Shown here one piece after another: positions 1 to 7,474 of a DNA stretch of 13,222 bases. The notes beneath the pieces were generated by a model. It was given only the letters and a program-made list of their open reading frames with translations. It ran no database searches and was not told where the DNA came from. The DNA is from Bordetella parapertussis (GTDB taxonomy: Bacteria; Pseudomonadota; Gammaproteobacteria; Burkholderiales; Burkholderiaceae_B), in the NCBI GenBank assembly GCA_945897365.1, contig CAMDFD010000038.1, positions 1-13,222 on the forward strand. The letters run 5' to 3'. A program made the translations under genes and the position numbers. How positions within the stretch are numbered: the first letter of the stretch is position 1; each line of letters starts with the position of its first letter.

Positions 1-155
1 CCCCATTGACCGAATATGGCAATAATATTCGCACCTCCTGCAACGGATATGTCAATGGTGGCAATACTGTGTGCACCACCATCGGGAGCAAGCATATGGA
101 TCAAACTGCGCACAGTGACCAAGCTCAGATACAAAAAAGCGATCCACCAAGCTAA
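1..155 (+). CDS. Possible C-terminal end of an unrecognised protein (partial)
   Basis: One frame is open from the left edge (first full codon at base 3) to a TAA at 153-155, giving about 50 residues. The peptide is rich in Gly, Asn and Thr and has two Cys spaced as in CNGYVNGGNTVC, followed by a polar, Gln/Asp-rich tail. Codon choice looks like coding DNA, more so than the competing frame from 16 to 258. I do not recognise the family. The Cys pair and low hydrophobicity would fit a secreted or periplasmic protein, but that is a guess. The start and most of the protein lie outside the window. Confidence 0.3.
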   Translation, partial: PLTEYGNNIRTSCNGYVNGGNTVCTTIGSKHMDQTAHSDQAQIQKSDPPS

Positions 156-453
156 CGCTGGACCGCCTGCCGTAGAAGGATTGGCAGGAAGTAATGCGGC
201 CAGATCAGGTCGCCAGACTTTGGGAAGCATATTATTCACAAGCGATCCATCAATTTAAGTCTCACATTGGGCAAAGAGTTAATAATAAGTCCACACGGCT
301 CGTTATACGCACTAAATTGGCCGATAAGACCCCCCAGATTCCCCTAAGACAGCAGTGGTCTAACTACGTTGAACAGATTACTCTTTTCATTCGCTCGTCA
401 TTCCGGTCATTAGATGGAGTACAAATTGTTATTTCAAAAATACTATTTTGTAT
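156..453. other. Stretch without a convincing gene
   Basis: This stretch has overlapping open frames on the plus strand (16-258 and 194-457), but neither product resembles a known family, has a good ribosome binding site or shows a domain. A 14-base near-repeat, AAGCGATCCAYCAA, occurs at 137-150 and 240-253, in different frames. The base composition becomes more AT-rich toward the abiEi promoter. I see no RNA gene, terminator or mobile-element end. It may be eroded DNA between the left-edge gene and the toxin-antitoxin pair. Confidence 0.4.
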
Positions 454-471
454 GTAAATATTGACATTTAC
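454..471. promoter_or_regulatory. Inverted repeat over the abiE -35 box, possible AbiEi operator
   Basis: GTAAAT (454-459) and ATTTAC (466-471) form a perfect 6-bp inverted repeat around a 6-bp centre, and the repeat covers the TTGACA box. AbiEi-type antitoxins are known to repress their own promoters by binding inverted repeats, so this is a reasonable operator candidate. That it binds AbiEi here is inference. Confidence 0.35.
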
Positions 472-488
472 CGACAATTTCGTAAAAT
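461..488 (+). promoter_or_regulatory. Sigma70-like promoter for abiEi-abiEii
   Basis: There is a perfect -35 box TTGACA (461-466), a 16-bp spacer and a good -10 box TAAAAT (483-488). The predicted transcription start falls at about base 495, the A of the abiEi ATG. The transcript would therefore have essentially no leader, which agrees with the absence of a Shine-Dalgarno sequence in front of that ATG. Confidence 0.6.
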
Positions 489-494
489 ATCACC

Positions 495-1094
495 ATGCTA
501 TCGAAAATCTCTAATCCTGCATTGGAACTAGTTCACGCCAATGGGTTAGTGCGCGCGCGCGCACTTGCGCTTGTGGGAGCATCGGGGGAAAAGTTGCAGC
601 AGTTGTTGCGCAGCGGTGCGTTAGTTCGAATTAGTCGTGGTCTTTACGCGAGCCCTGATAGAGCGCTTACGGAGTTGGACCAACTAGCGCAATTGGCAAT
701 CAAGTATCCCAACATCGTTTTTTGCCTCCTGACAGCGTTACAGATTCATGGGCTTACAACTCAGAATTCTCATGAAGTCTGGGTAGCCATTTCGTCCAAA
801 GCGCGGGCGCCTAGCGTAAGCTATCCACTACTGCACATCTTGAGATTTTCCAATCTCGGGTTGGGTGTTGAACAAAAAGCAATCGACGGCATGGTGCATA
901 TACCGGTGACATCGGTCGCCAAGACTATCGTCGACTGCTTCAAATTTCGTAACAAGATAGGGTTGGACATCGCACTTGAAGCACTTAGGGATGCCTGGAA
1001 ACAGAAAAAAGTCTCCATGGATGAATTGTGGGAGACGGCCCAGCTTTGCCGAGTTGCCAATGTCATGCGCCCCTACCTTGAAAGCCTTGTATGA
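495..1094 (+). CDS. abiEi: Type IV toxin-antitoxin system antitoxin, AbiEi family
   Basis: This 199-residue protein has the layout of AbiEi antitoxins. The N-terminal winged-helix part (about residues 15-90) includes the typical 'LLRSGALVRISRGLY' stretch and a following 'LTALQIHGLT' helix. The C-terminal part contains 'VTSVAKTIVDCFKFRNKIG' (about 138-156) and a helical end. AbiEi proteins repress their own operon and neutralise the AbiEii nucleotidyltransferase toxin without a stable protein complex. Its last codons overlap the toxin start by four bases (ATGA, 1091-1094), implying translational coupling. The ATG at 495 lies at the predicted transcription start, so translation is probably leaderless. 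The gene is full length and looks intact, whereas its partner is frameshifted. Confidence 0.85.
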   Translation: MLSKISNPALELVHANGLVRARALALVGASGEKLQQLLRSGALVRISRGLYASPDRALTELDQLAQLAIKYPNIVFCLLTALQIHGLTTQNSHEVWVAISSKARAPSVSYPLLHILRFSNLGLGVEQKAIDGMVHIPVTSVAKTIVDCFKFRNKIGLDIALEALRDAWKQKKVSMDELWETAQLCRVANVMRPYLESLV

Positions 1095-1947
1095 CAAAAC
1101 GAAACTTGGCCGCATCCGTCCGAGCACGACTATTCAATAAGGCCAAGAAAGACGGATTGAACTTTCAACGGCTGCTAGTACGGTATGCATTAGAGCGTTT
1201 GCTGTATCGGTTAAGCATTTCGCCAGAGAAGGATCATTTTCTTTTGAAAGGAGCTTTGCTTTTTGACCTTTGGTACGACGTTCCGTTGCGACCTACGCGA
1301 GACATTGACTTATTAGGCTTCGGGCTTGCCGAAATCCCTCATCTCGTTGCCGTGTTTGAAGGGATCTGCCTGTTGGACGTTGATGACGGCATATCTTTCG
1401 ATGTGCAATCCCTCAAGGCTGAGGATATCCGTAAGGAGTCAAACTATGCTGGGACGAGGCTGACACTAACAGGTGTAATCGACAACGCAAAGTGTCCCGT
1501 ACAAATCGATATTGGTTTTGGAGACGCAGTTACACCAGCGCCTGAGTTTGCCGGATATCCGGTCATGTTTGATGACATGCCTGCACCGAGCTTGCGTGTC
1601 TACCCCCGATACACTGTCGTTGCAGAAAAGCTAGAGGCCATCATTACCTTGGGTATGGCCAACACCAGAATGAAGGACTATTTTGATCTATGGGTTATTT
1701 TGCGTGACACACCTTTAGACCAAAAGATTCTATCGCAGGCAGTTGTAGCAACCTAACAAATCGTAGTACGAAAATGCCAACTGGTTTCCCGGTCGGACTG
1801 AGCGAACAGTTCTGGGCAGACAATCAGAAAATTATTCAGTGGAATGCCTTTGTGAGCCGTAACAACCTCAGAGCTGAATCGCTTGGCAACACTGTGAGAT
1901 ATTTGCGGGCTGGGTTAGCATTCATATTTGAAGGCATAAATGTCTGA
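1091..1947 (+). pseudogene. abiEii: AbiEii-type nucleotidyltransferase toxin, frameshifted near base 1754
   Basis: The open frame 1091-1756 gives 221 residues of an AbiEii/MNT-type nucleotidyltransferase. Visible motifs are KGALL (53-57), RDIDL (70-74) with the two metal-binding aspartates, a third acidic strand around VQIDIGFGD (137-145), EKLEAI (179-184) and KDYFDL (195-200). The frame stops at TAA 1754-1756. In another frame, 1762-1947 encodes a typical AbiEii C-terminus (MPTGFPVGLSEQFW, WNAFVSRNNL). Restoring one base in 1754-1761 joins the two parts into about 285 residues, the usual family size. The gene therefore appears to have lost one nucleotide and about 65 residues of its product. 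All catalytic motifs precede the break, so residual activity cannot be excluded. An assembly error is the main alternative. It shares the abiEi promoter. Confidence 0.75.
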
Positions 1948-2038
1948 GCAGGACGTCAATCACCTGATTGAGTGCAAACTAATGAATTGCCTGACTCTCA
2001 ACAAAGAGGAGGGTAACTGTTTGATGCTGTTTTTTTTA

Positions 2039-2118
2039 TGTCAAAAAAAATTAAAAATGTACGAAAAAATGTAATAAAATAGTACTTTGTAAGAAAAAAT
2101 GATTATTTGTCCAAAAAA
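2039..2118. repeat. Phased A-tracts and TGT-A6 direct repeats upstream of fic
   Basis: TGTACGAAAAAATG (2058-2071) and TGTAAGAAAAAATG (2088-2101) match at 13 of 14 bases and start exactly 30 bp apart. Related TGT-A-tract copies start at 2039 and 2108. Runs of A begin at 2043, 2053, 2064 and 2076, and again at 2094 and 2113, so the first four are spaced about one helical turn. Such DNA is expected to be intrinsically bent. It lies immediately before the fic start and probably holds its promoter; a TAAAAT box at 2075-2080 is a candidate -10. Binding by a nucleoid protein or a repressor is inference. Confidence 0.5.
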
Positions 2119-2123
2119 GTTAG

Positions 2124-3605
2124 ATGAATAGCAAAAAAAATATTGAAATCGGATACTCTCAAGTAAAAAGTCAGTTGGGCCTAAGCGCTCTTGGACCGAC
2201 TGTGGCAGCGCGTCTTGCCGCGGTTACTAGGGTGACGTCGACTGACGATGCTCTGCTGATCCCAACAAGCGTCGCCCCTAAAACCGATCACCCGTTAAGT
2301 CACCTGCTGTTTGCCTTAAAACACGAAGGCACTGATCTGCAGTTGCTCTCCCAGGCGTTAAAAAAAATCCAGGCGCAAGAGCTGTTGGCAGCACTGATAG
2401 AAGCGCCAACAGGTGTTTATATTCGCACCGCCTGCTTTTTGTGGGAGGCCTTTAATAAGCAAGAGCTAAAAGGTGCGCCAAGGGTTTCTGGTTCTTTAGT
2501 AAACTTATTTGATCCAAAAAAATACGTCACCGGTCCCAGCCAACGCAACGCAAAGTGGCGCGTTAACTTTAACGGTTTGGGTTCATTGGATTATTGCGTA
2601 ACGGTTGAAAGAACCACTCGCTTAAGTCGTTTACTTGAGGCCAATATTTTACAAAGAGCCAATGAATTTTTGTCACAGCTCGGTGTGAGCGCCTCAGAGC
2701 GGGCCATGTCTTGGGCATACTTAAACGAAACTAAAAGTTCGTTTGAAATCGAGCGAGAGACACCTAGCACAGGCAAGGCCGAAGCGTTTGTCGAGTTGCT
2801 TAAACAGGCGTCTCTCGCCTGGCACCTAGATGAAGAGTATTTGGTTAGCTTGCAAAACACCGCAATTACAAACCCTTTTGATCGGGCCATGCACTACCGG
2901 CATCAACAAAATTGGCTCAGCAGCGCTTCACGTGGTGCCGCGGGGGTGACCTATGTGCCGCCACCACCAACGCTCGTTGGCAGTCTCATGAGCGGTTTGC
3001 TTGAGTTTGCCAACAGGGCGCCTAAACAAGTGGATCCCCTAATTGCTGCTGCGATTGTGTCGTTTGGGTTTGTCTTCATTCATCCCTTTATGGATGGCAA
3101 CGGACGTTTGTCGCGGTTTTTATTTCACCATGCGCTCTGTCAGTCTGGGCTATTAAAGAATAGTCTGCTGTTGCCGGTCTCAAGCGCCATGAAGCGCAAT
3201 GAAGAGAACTACTTGGCTGCGTTAAAGAGTTTCTCAGCCCCTGCGCGTAAGCGTTGGGACGTGCGATGGATCGACGGTGACGACTATCAGATGACCTTTA
3301 ATTCTGACGAGTCTTTGTACCGTTATTGGAATGCAACGGCTTGCGTTGAGTTCGGGCTAGAGATGGCTGAACAAGCGCTTGAAAAAGATTTGAAAGAAGA
3401 GGCCGAGTTCTTAGCGCGATTCGACTTGATCTATCGCGCGATAGATAGTCGCTATGACGTAAGAGGAAAAGATCTTAATGTATTGGTTTTGTCATGTATG
3501 GAGCAAAACGGAAAACTGTCAATCAATCGCCGCAAAAAATTTGACGCAACTGTTCCTGTAGAAGTCTTTGAGGCGATTGAAAGTGAGTATTTGAAGACGC
3601 GATGA
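2124..3605 (+). CDS. Fic family protein, probable AMP-transferase
   Basis: This 493-residue protein carries the Fic active-site loop HPFMDGNGRLSR at about 320-331, including the catalytic His and the GNGR phosphate-binding residues. Fic enzymes usually transfer AMP from ATP to Ser, Thr or Tyr of a target protein. An upstream helix reads SFEIER (206-211). It fits the class II inhibitory motif [S/T]xxxE, with Glu210 as the expected brake, but the usual following Gly/Asn is Arg. About 190 residues precede the inhibitory helix and a helical tail of about 130 residues follows the core. The ATG start has no clear Shine-Dalgarno sequence. The gene lies about 175 bp behind the broken AbiE pair and is preceded by A-tract DNA. 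It could be a stress, toxin-like or phage-defence factor; the target is unknown. Confidence 0.85.
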   Translation: MNSKKNIEIGYSQVKSQLGLSALGPTVAARLAAVTRVTSTDDALLIPTSVAPKTDHPLSHLLFALKHEGTDLQLLSQALKKIQAQELLAALIEAPTGVYIRTACFLWEAFNKQELKGAPRVSGSLVNLFDPKKYVTGPSQRNAKWRVNFNGLGSLDYCVTVERTTRLSRLLEANILQRANEFLSQLGVSASERAMSWAYLNETKSSFEIERETPSTGKAEAFVELLKQASLAWHLDEEYLVSLQNTAITNPFDRAMHYRHQQNWLSSASRGAAGVTYVPPPPTLVGSLMSGLLEFANRAPKQVDPLIAAAIVSFGFVFIHPFMDGNGRLSRFLFHHALCQSGLLKNSLLLPVSSAMKRNEENYLAALKSFSAPARKRWDVRWIDGDDYQMTFNSDESLYRYWNATACVEFGLEMAEQALEKDLKEEAEFLARFDLIYRAIDSRYDVRGKDLNVLVLSCMEQNGKLSINRRKKFDATVPVEVFEAIESEYLKTR

Positions 3606-3802
3606 AAGAACGCTGTTAATTTACAGCCTCGGTAGACGAATCAGTGGAGAAGATCTCTGGTACTCAAGGTGGGCTTGTAGGTTGGGTGTTACCAGCACAA
3701 TTGGCGCCGCCAATCAACACTCTCATTGTCAATTTTGCCGAGTCCTCACACTTGTTGCGATTTTGCGGTATGGTTGTTGCAACGCTGCAAGCTAAGTCAA
3801 CC

Positions 3803-3850
3803 TTCACACGGCAGGGGTCACAAGTTCGAAACGTGTACCGCCCACCAAAA
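3803..3850 (+). repeat. Degenerate 3' half of a tRNA-Val(CAC) gene, att-like remnant
   Basis: Read as a tRNA from position 32, the sequence fits exactly: anticodon loop TTCACAC (U33, anticodon CAC, A37), anticodon-stem strand GGCAG, variable loop GGGTC, T-stem ACAAG, T-loop TTCGAAA, T-stem CGTGT, acceptor strand ACCGCCC, discriminator A and CCA. The T-stem has one mismatch (A52-G62) and T-loop position 60 is A, so the copy has decayed. No 5' half precedes it. Such 3'-half copies are left where integrative elements recombine into tRNA genes. Parts of the same sequence recur at 6267-6285 and 7475-7492. Confidence 0.75.
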
Positions 3851-3894
3851 TAATCAACAGATTCAAACTACTGAATAGAAGATCGAATTACAGT

Positions 3895-3903
3895 TGTTAT
3901 AAG
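3895..3903 (+). promoter_or_regulatory. Possible extended -10 promoter for the SUMF1-like gene pair
   Basis: TGTTATAAG (3895-3903) resembles an extended -10 box (TGnTATAAT), about 60 bp before the first SUMF1-like gene and just after the tRNA remnant. No convincing -35 box lies at the right distance. Confidence 0.3.
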
Positions 3904-3963
3904 CTTTTTACGATTTCTCGTGTTACGCTGGTTGCACGTTTTTTTTCAATATAGGACACAGCC

Positions 3964-5037
3964 TTGTTTTTTAAAGTCTTCCATTTCTTTAGGCAAGGGC
4001 TGATCTATATGATTGGCGTGGGCGCCATTGCTGTCTTGGCTAGTTGCAGCTCTGAGTCGAGCTCGTCTAGTAACGACGGCAATGCAGTCAACTGCGTTGG
4101 TGGTGTGGCGACGCCCTCTGGCAGCTTAGTGAGTTACAGCGTAGTCTCAGTTGGTAACTCTGGGAATGCCGATGACGCTAATGGTTTTGGCGCTGTGTCT
4201 TACACCTTTAATATGGGTAAATATAACGTCACCATTGCGCAATACACTGCGTTTTTAAATGCTGTTGCCAAAACAGATCCCAATGGGCTCTATGACCCTA
4301 GAATGGCTACTGATTTAAATGTTGCCGGTATTACCAGGTCTATAGGTCCAGGGACTTCTGGTTATGTTTACACCGCGATGAATAACTCGGGAGATAGTTC
4401 AAACAGGCCGATTGCTTATGTGAGTTGGTTTAATGCCGCGCGTTTTGCAAATTGGATGTCCAATAATCAGCCTGTCGGACCTCAATCATCGACGACGACT
4501 GAAAATGGGGCTTATGACTTAAGTAAAACCATTAACGAAAAGGCTGTAGCCAAGAATATTTGCAACCCCAACACCGGCAAGTCAGTGGCGTATTGGATTC
4601 CTACAGAAAACGAATGGTACAAGGCGGCATACTTTAGCCCTAGCTATAGCAATACAAGCTCTTCAGGTTATTACCTATACGCTACGCAAAGTGACGCCTC
4701 CCCAGGTAATTTGGTTGGTAATACCAGCAACCAAATGAATGTCATTATCAACTTACTATTTTCTGTCACACAGGCGGCTACTCTTGAACTGAGCCAAAAT
4801 TATTTAACTGATGTTGGTGCATACACCGGAAGCCCCAGTTATTACGGAACTTTCGACCAAAATGGCGCCTTGTATCAGTGGAATGATTTAGACGGAACAC
4901 AAGGGGCTTACCGTGGAATACGAGGTAGTTTTTGGTTCGCCGGTGCACAAGCCGCACAATCCATTACTTATGCAGCGACTGCACCCACCTTTGCGGGGAA
5001 TGACATTGGATTTAGATTGGCAGCCACACTCAAATGA
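3964..5037 (+). CDS. SUMF1/FGE-fold lipoprotein, first of a tandem pair
   Basis: The start is taken at TTG 3964 because AGGA (3953-3956) sits seven bases ahead and this start gives a signal peptide with a charged beginning. The lipobox LASC places the lipidated cysteine at residue 28, followed by a Ser-rich linker. The rest is a formylglycine-generating-enzyme-like (SUMF1, C-type-lectin-fold) domain: MGKYNVTIAQYTAFLNAVA, YVSWFNAARFANWM, IPTENEWYKAAYF, and a final RGIRGSFW...IGFRLAAT. The pair of Cys that FGE uses for catalysis near the end is absent, so sulfatase activation is unlikely. The usual NGNVWEW signature has drifted to NGALYQW. The role is unknown; envelope ligand binding or structure is plausible. 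A close paralogue follows after 37 bp. Confidence 0.75.
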   Translation: MFFKVFHFFRQGLIYMIGVGAIAVLASCSSESSSSSNDGNAVNCVGGVATPSGSLVSYSVVSVGNSGNADDANGFGAVSYTFNMGKYNVTIAQYTAFLNAVAKTDPNGLYDPRMATDLNVAGITRSIGPGTSGYVYTAMNNSGDSSNRPIAYVSWFNAARFANWMSNNQPVGPQSSTTTENGAYDLSKTINEKAVAKNICNPNTGKSVAYWIPTENEWYKAAYFSPSYSNTSSSGYYLYATQSDASPGNLVGNTSNQMNVIINLLFSVTQAATLELSQNYLTDVGAYTGSPSYYGTFDQNGALYQWNDLDGTQGAYRGIRGSFWFAGAQAAQSITYAATAPTFAGNDIGFRLAATLK

Positions 5038-5074
5038 GCGTTTTGAATAACTAGCCATAGAGTCCGTTAACGAA

Positions 5075-6163
5075 ATGATGTTTAAACCATATTTGAAACC
5101 AGTGATGCATAGATTGCTCTTAGGTATTGTCGTTTTTGTAGCCATGCATTTTGCCCAGGCGCAAAGCGTGACGTATTCATTAGTCGATGTCGGCAACGCC
5201 AACAATGCAAGTGATACAACAGGATTTGGGTCCGTACCCTATGTCTATAAAATCGGCAAGTACGAGGTAACGGTCGCGAACTATGCCGCATTCTTGAATG
5301 CTGTGGCAAAAACAGATACGTATGGGCTTTGGAATAATGCGATGCAAGCCTCGGCTAATATTGCCGGAATTACTCGGTCAGGTTCGCAGGGAAGTTATGT
5401 TTATGCGGCGATGGCAGTCGGATCAGGAACGGATGCATACAGTCCGACTGGAACGCCACCCTTTAGAACGGTGCAAGGGCAAGACAGCGCGAATTACCCA
5501 ATTACGTATGTCAGTTGGTTTAATGCCGCAAGATTTGCGAATTGGATGGCGAATGGTCAGCCTGTGGGTGCACAAGATGCTACTACTACCGAGGACGGTG
5601 CTTATAAAGTAATTGGCGCAACCACAAAGGGCGCAGCACCTGGTAAGAACACAATCAACCCAAATACAGGTAGCGCGCCTACTTTTTATTTGCCTACTGA
5701 AAATGAGTGGTACAAAGCTGCTTTTCACGATCAGGGTCTAAATGGCGGTGCGGGTGGTTATTACAAGTACGCCACCATGCACAATAATCCTCCAGGAAAC
5801 GCAATCCCAGGGAGCAGTACCTTCTCTACGGAGCCCGTTACAAATCAAGCCAATTATATTTATGGTGCTAACTATCTTTACTCAGTGAGTCAAGCGGCAG
5901 AAATTGTCACAACTCAGTACTACCTCGTTCCGGTAGGAACATTCTCTAGCGTCACCAGCCCTTACGGAGCATTTGATATGAACGGTAACGTTTGGGAGTT
6001 AAATTCCTTAACAGGTGCTGGCTCAAAAAATGTTGGTATCCGTGGTGGAGCTTGGACTTCATTGGAATCGTATTTAGCCAAGTCTTATTATTTAGGAACG
6101 GTTCCTTATTCGACCGCAATCAACGTTGGTTTTCGCCTAGCAGCGACGGCGACGACCCCTTAG
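5075..6163 (+). CDS. SUMF1/FGE-fold secreted protein, second of a tandem pair
   Basis: This 362-residue product has a Sec signal peptide of about 29 residues ending FAQA and no lipobox, so it should be released into the periplasm or beyond. The mature part is one SUMF1 domain: IGKYEVTVANYAAFLNAVA, YVSWFNAARFANWMANGQ, LPTENEWYKAAFH, FDMNGNVWELNS, IRGGAWTS and VGFRLAAT. It aligns along its length with the preceding lipoprotein and shares long identical blocks, so the two arose by duplication. Like its neighbour it lacks the C-terminal catalytic cysteines of formylglycine-generating enzyme. It keeps the family NGNVWE motif and so is the more conserved copy. Its ribosome binding site is weak and it is probably cotranscribed with the upstream gene. 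No clear terminator follows. Confidence 0.75.
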   Translation: MMFKPYLKPVMHRLLLGIVVFVAMHFAQAQSVTYSLVDVGNANNASDTTGFGSVPYVYKIGKYEVTVANYAAFLNAVAKTDTYGLWNNAMQASANIAGITRSGSQGSYVYAAMAVGSGTDAYSPTGTPPFRTVQGQDSANYPITYVSWFNAARFANWMANGQPVGAQDATTTEDGAYKVIGATTKGAAPGKNTINPNTGSAPTFYLPTENEWYKAAFHDQGLNGGAGGYYKYATMHNNPPGNAIPGSSTFSTEPVTNQANYIYGANYLYSVSQAAEIVTTQYYLVPVGTFSSVTSPYGAFDMNGNVWELNSLTGAGSKNVGIRGGAWTSLESYLAKSYYLGTVPYSTAINVGFRLAATATTP

Positions 6164-6266
6164 ATTTATTGGTCAAGTGAGTCAACGACTGCAGCTTGGC
6201 TACTTTAAGCTGAAAAATATCGGAGAACACCATCATCACAGGTTGAGGTGAAATTTCGGATTACTG

Positions 6267-6285
6267 TTCACACGGCAGGGGTCAC
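6267..6285 (+). repeat. tRNA-Val(CAC) fragment, left part of the split copy
   Basis: TTCACACGGCAGGGGTCAC is identical over 19 bases to 3803-3821, the anticodon-loop-to-T-stem part of the tRNA remnant. Identity stops at tRNA position 50, and the next base (6286) begins the complement of the TAA stop codon of the minus-strand binding-protein gene. The missing end of this tRNA half reappears at 7475-7492. Confidence 0.75.
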
Positions 6286-7443
6286 TTACTTAGCCTTGCT
6301 AGGCGGGGCCAGCAAAATTGGATCAGAAATGACCGAATGGTGTCGGAAGGCCTTATCTTTCACGATCTGCACTTGAATGTCCTTTTTCACTTCGTGAAGA
6401 TCATTGAACGATAGTTTGCCAATCGGCATGTCGTAGTTGCCTGCGGCAATGGCATCTCGCAATGCAGAGCCACCTTTTCCGCCGGTTTTCTTCAAGCCTT
6501 CAATCGCCACTGCTGTTGCTGTAAAAGACGCAGCAGCCACTAGGTCAGCATTTGTATTTGTTGCTTTGCGATAATCAGCCAGAAAAGCCTTGGTTGCTGG
6601 CGCACTAGAGTCTCGGTCTAGCGAGGTCATCACAAAGGTACCCTCGGATGCTGGCCCGGCAATTTCGATGAACTTGTCTGAGTCATAACCTACCTGACCG
6701 ATGATTGGAGCTGTCACTCCTGCAGCGCGCAACTGCTTGACCAGCGGGCCGGCAGTAAAAAAGTAGCCCGTGGCATAGATCACCTCTGGATGATCGGATT
6801 TAATCTTGTGCACCAGCGATTCAAACTGACGATCGGACATTTCGTATTCATATTCAGTGACGATATTGATGCCCAACTTAGGGGCTGCGTCTTTGAAACC
6901 ATCAGACAAAGCCCGACCAAAGTCATTCTTCAACGTCATTAGGACAACCTTCTTTTTACCCAGGTTTTGCACCAGCCGCGCACCTCCTCGACCGAGAACT
7001 TCTCCCATGGCCGAGACTCGAAACATATAGTCTCCAGTTAAGGTAATGTCAGGGTCTATAGCGTAGGCTACGACATAGGGCACCTGTGCACGCTGAAAGA
7101 TCGGGGCTGCAGCTTGGGTGGAAGCGGAGTAAGAGCCAGAAACAGCGACGACCACCCGATCATTTTCAACCATCTTGGTGGCCGAAGTGATGGCCTCCTT
7201 GGGCGATGCTTGATCATCGTAGACCACCAGTTCGATTTTTTGACCTGCCACGCCACCCTTTGCATTGGCCTGTTCGACTGCTAGCTTGGCACCCGCTAGT
7301 GCTGATTTGCCATCGGCAGCAGCGAGACCAGTTAAAGGGACGTTGAAACCCATTTTGAGCTGAGCCCATGCTGGGGCTGCAAAGAGGACTAGGGTCGTCG
7401 TAGCGACAGTCAGAAATGAAAAATGGTAGGTGCGTGATTGCAT
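6286..7443 (-). CDS. Periplasmic branched-chain amino-acid-type binding protein (LivK-like)
   Basis: This is a complete 385-residue ABC-transporter substrate-binding protein of the type I, Leu/Ile/Val-binding family. ATG 7443 is preferred over the in-frame TTG at 7449, because AGAGGA (7456-7451) lies seven bases before the ATG. Residues 1-27 form a Sec signal peptide ending APAWA. The mature part begins QLKMGFNVPLTGLAAADGKS, continues with ELVVYDDQASPKEA and IYATGYFFTAG, and ends in a lysine-rich tail. In the usual system it would deliver a ligand to LivHM/LivFG, but no permease or ATPase gene is adjacent. The gene is squeezed between two pieces of one tRNA 3' half: its stop codon abuts 6285, and only about 30 bp separate its start from 7475. 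A promoter of its own is hard to place, so it may be silent or read from outside. Confidence 0.85.
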   Translation of the reverse strand: MQSRTYHFSFLTVATTTLVLFAAPAWAQLKMGFNVPLTGLAAADGKSALAGAKLAVEQANAKGGVAGQKIELVVYDDQASPKEAITSATKMVENDRVVVAVSGSYSASTQAAAPIFQRAQVPYVVAYAIDPDITLTGDYMFRVSAMGEVLGRGGARLVQNLGKKKVVLMTLKNDFGRALSDGFKDAAPKLGINIVTEYEYEMSDRQFESLVHKIKSDHPEVIYATGYFFTAGPLVKQLRAAGVTAPIIGQVGYDSDKFIEIAGPASEGTFVMTSLDRDSSAPATKAFLADYRKATNTNADLVAAASFTATAVAIEGLKKTGGKGGSALRDAIAAGNYDMPIGKLSFNDLHEVKKDIQVQIVKDKAFRHHSVISDPILLAPPSKAK

Positions 7444-7474
7444 GAGCAAATCCTCTACAAGGCTGGAATTACTA

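Noticed and set aside
137..253. 14-base near-repeat AAGCGATCCAYCAA at 137 and 240
   Set aside because: There are only two short copies with no associated element end; chance or minor duplication is enough to explain it.
194..457. Open frame of 87 codons before abiEi
   Set aside because: There is no recognisable domain or good ribosome binding site, and it overlaps another equally weak frame.
3644..3853. Open frame of 69 codons between fic and the SUMF1-like genes
   Set aside because: It runs through the tRNA-Val remnant, and the product resembles nothing known.
3964..6163. Assigning the SUMF1-like proteins as sulfatase-activating formylglycine-generating enzymes
   Set aside because: The catalytic cysteines near the C-terminus are missing in both, and no sulfatase is nearby.
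6191..6212. CAGCTT/AAGCTG hairpin after the SUMF1 pair as a terminator
   Set aside because: The stem is only 6 bp and is followed by A rather than T on the plus strand, with no T run on the minus strand.
6286..7473. TTACT at both edges of the LivK-like insert as a target-site duplication
   Set aside because: A 5-bp match is weak, no inverted repeats or transposase are present, and the tRNA target does not contain this pentamer. It is kept only as a remark.
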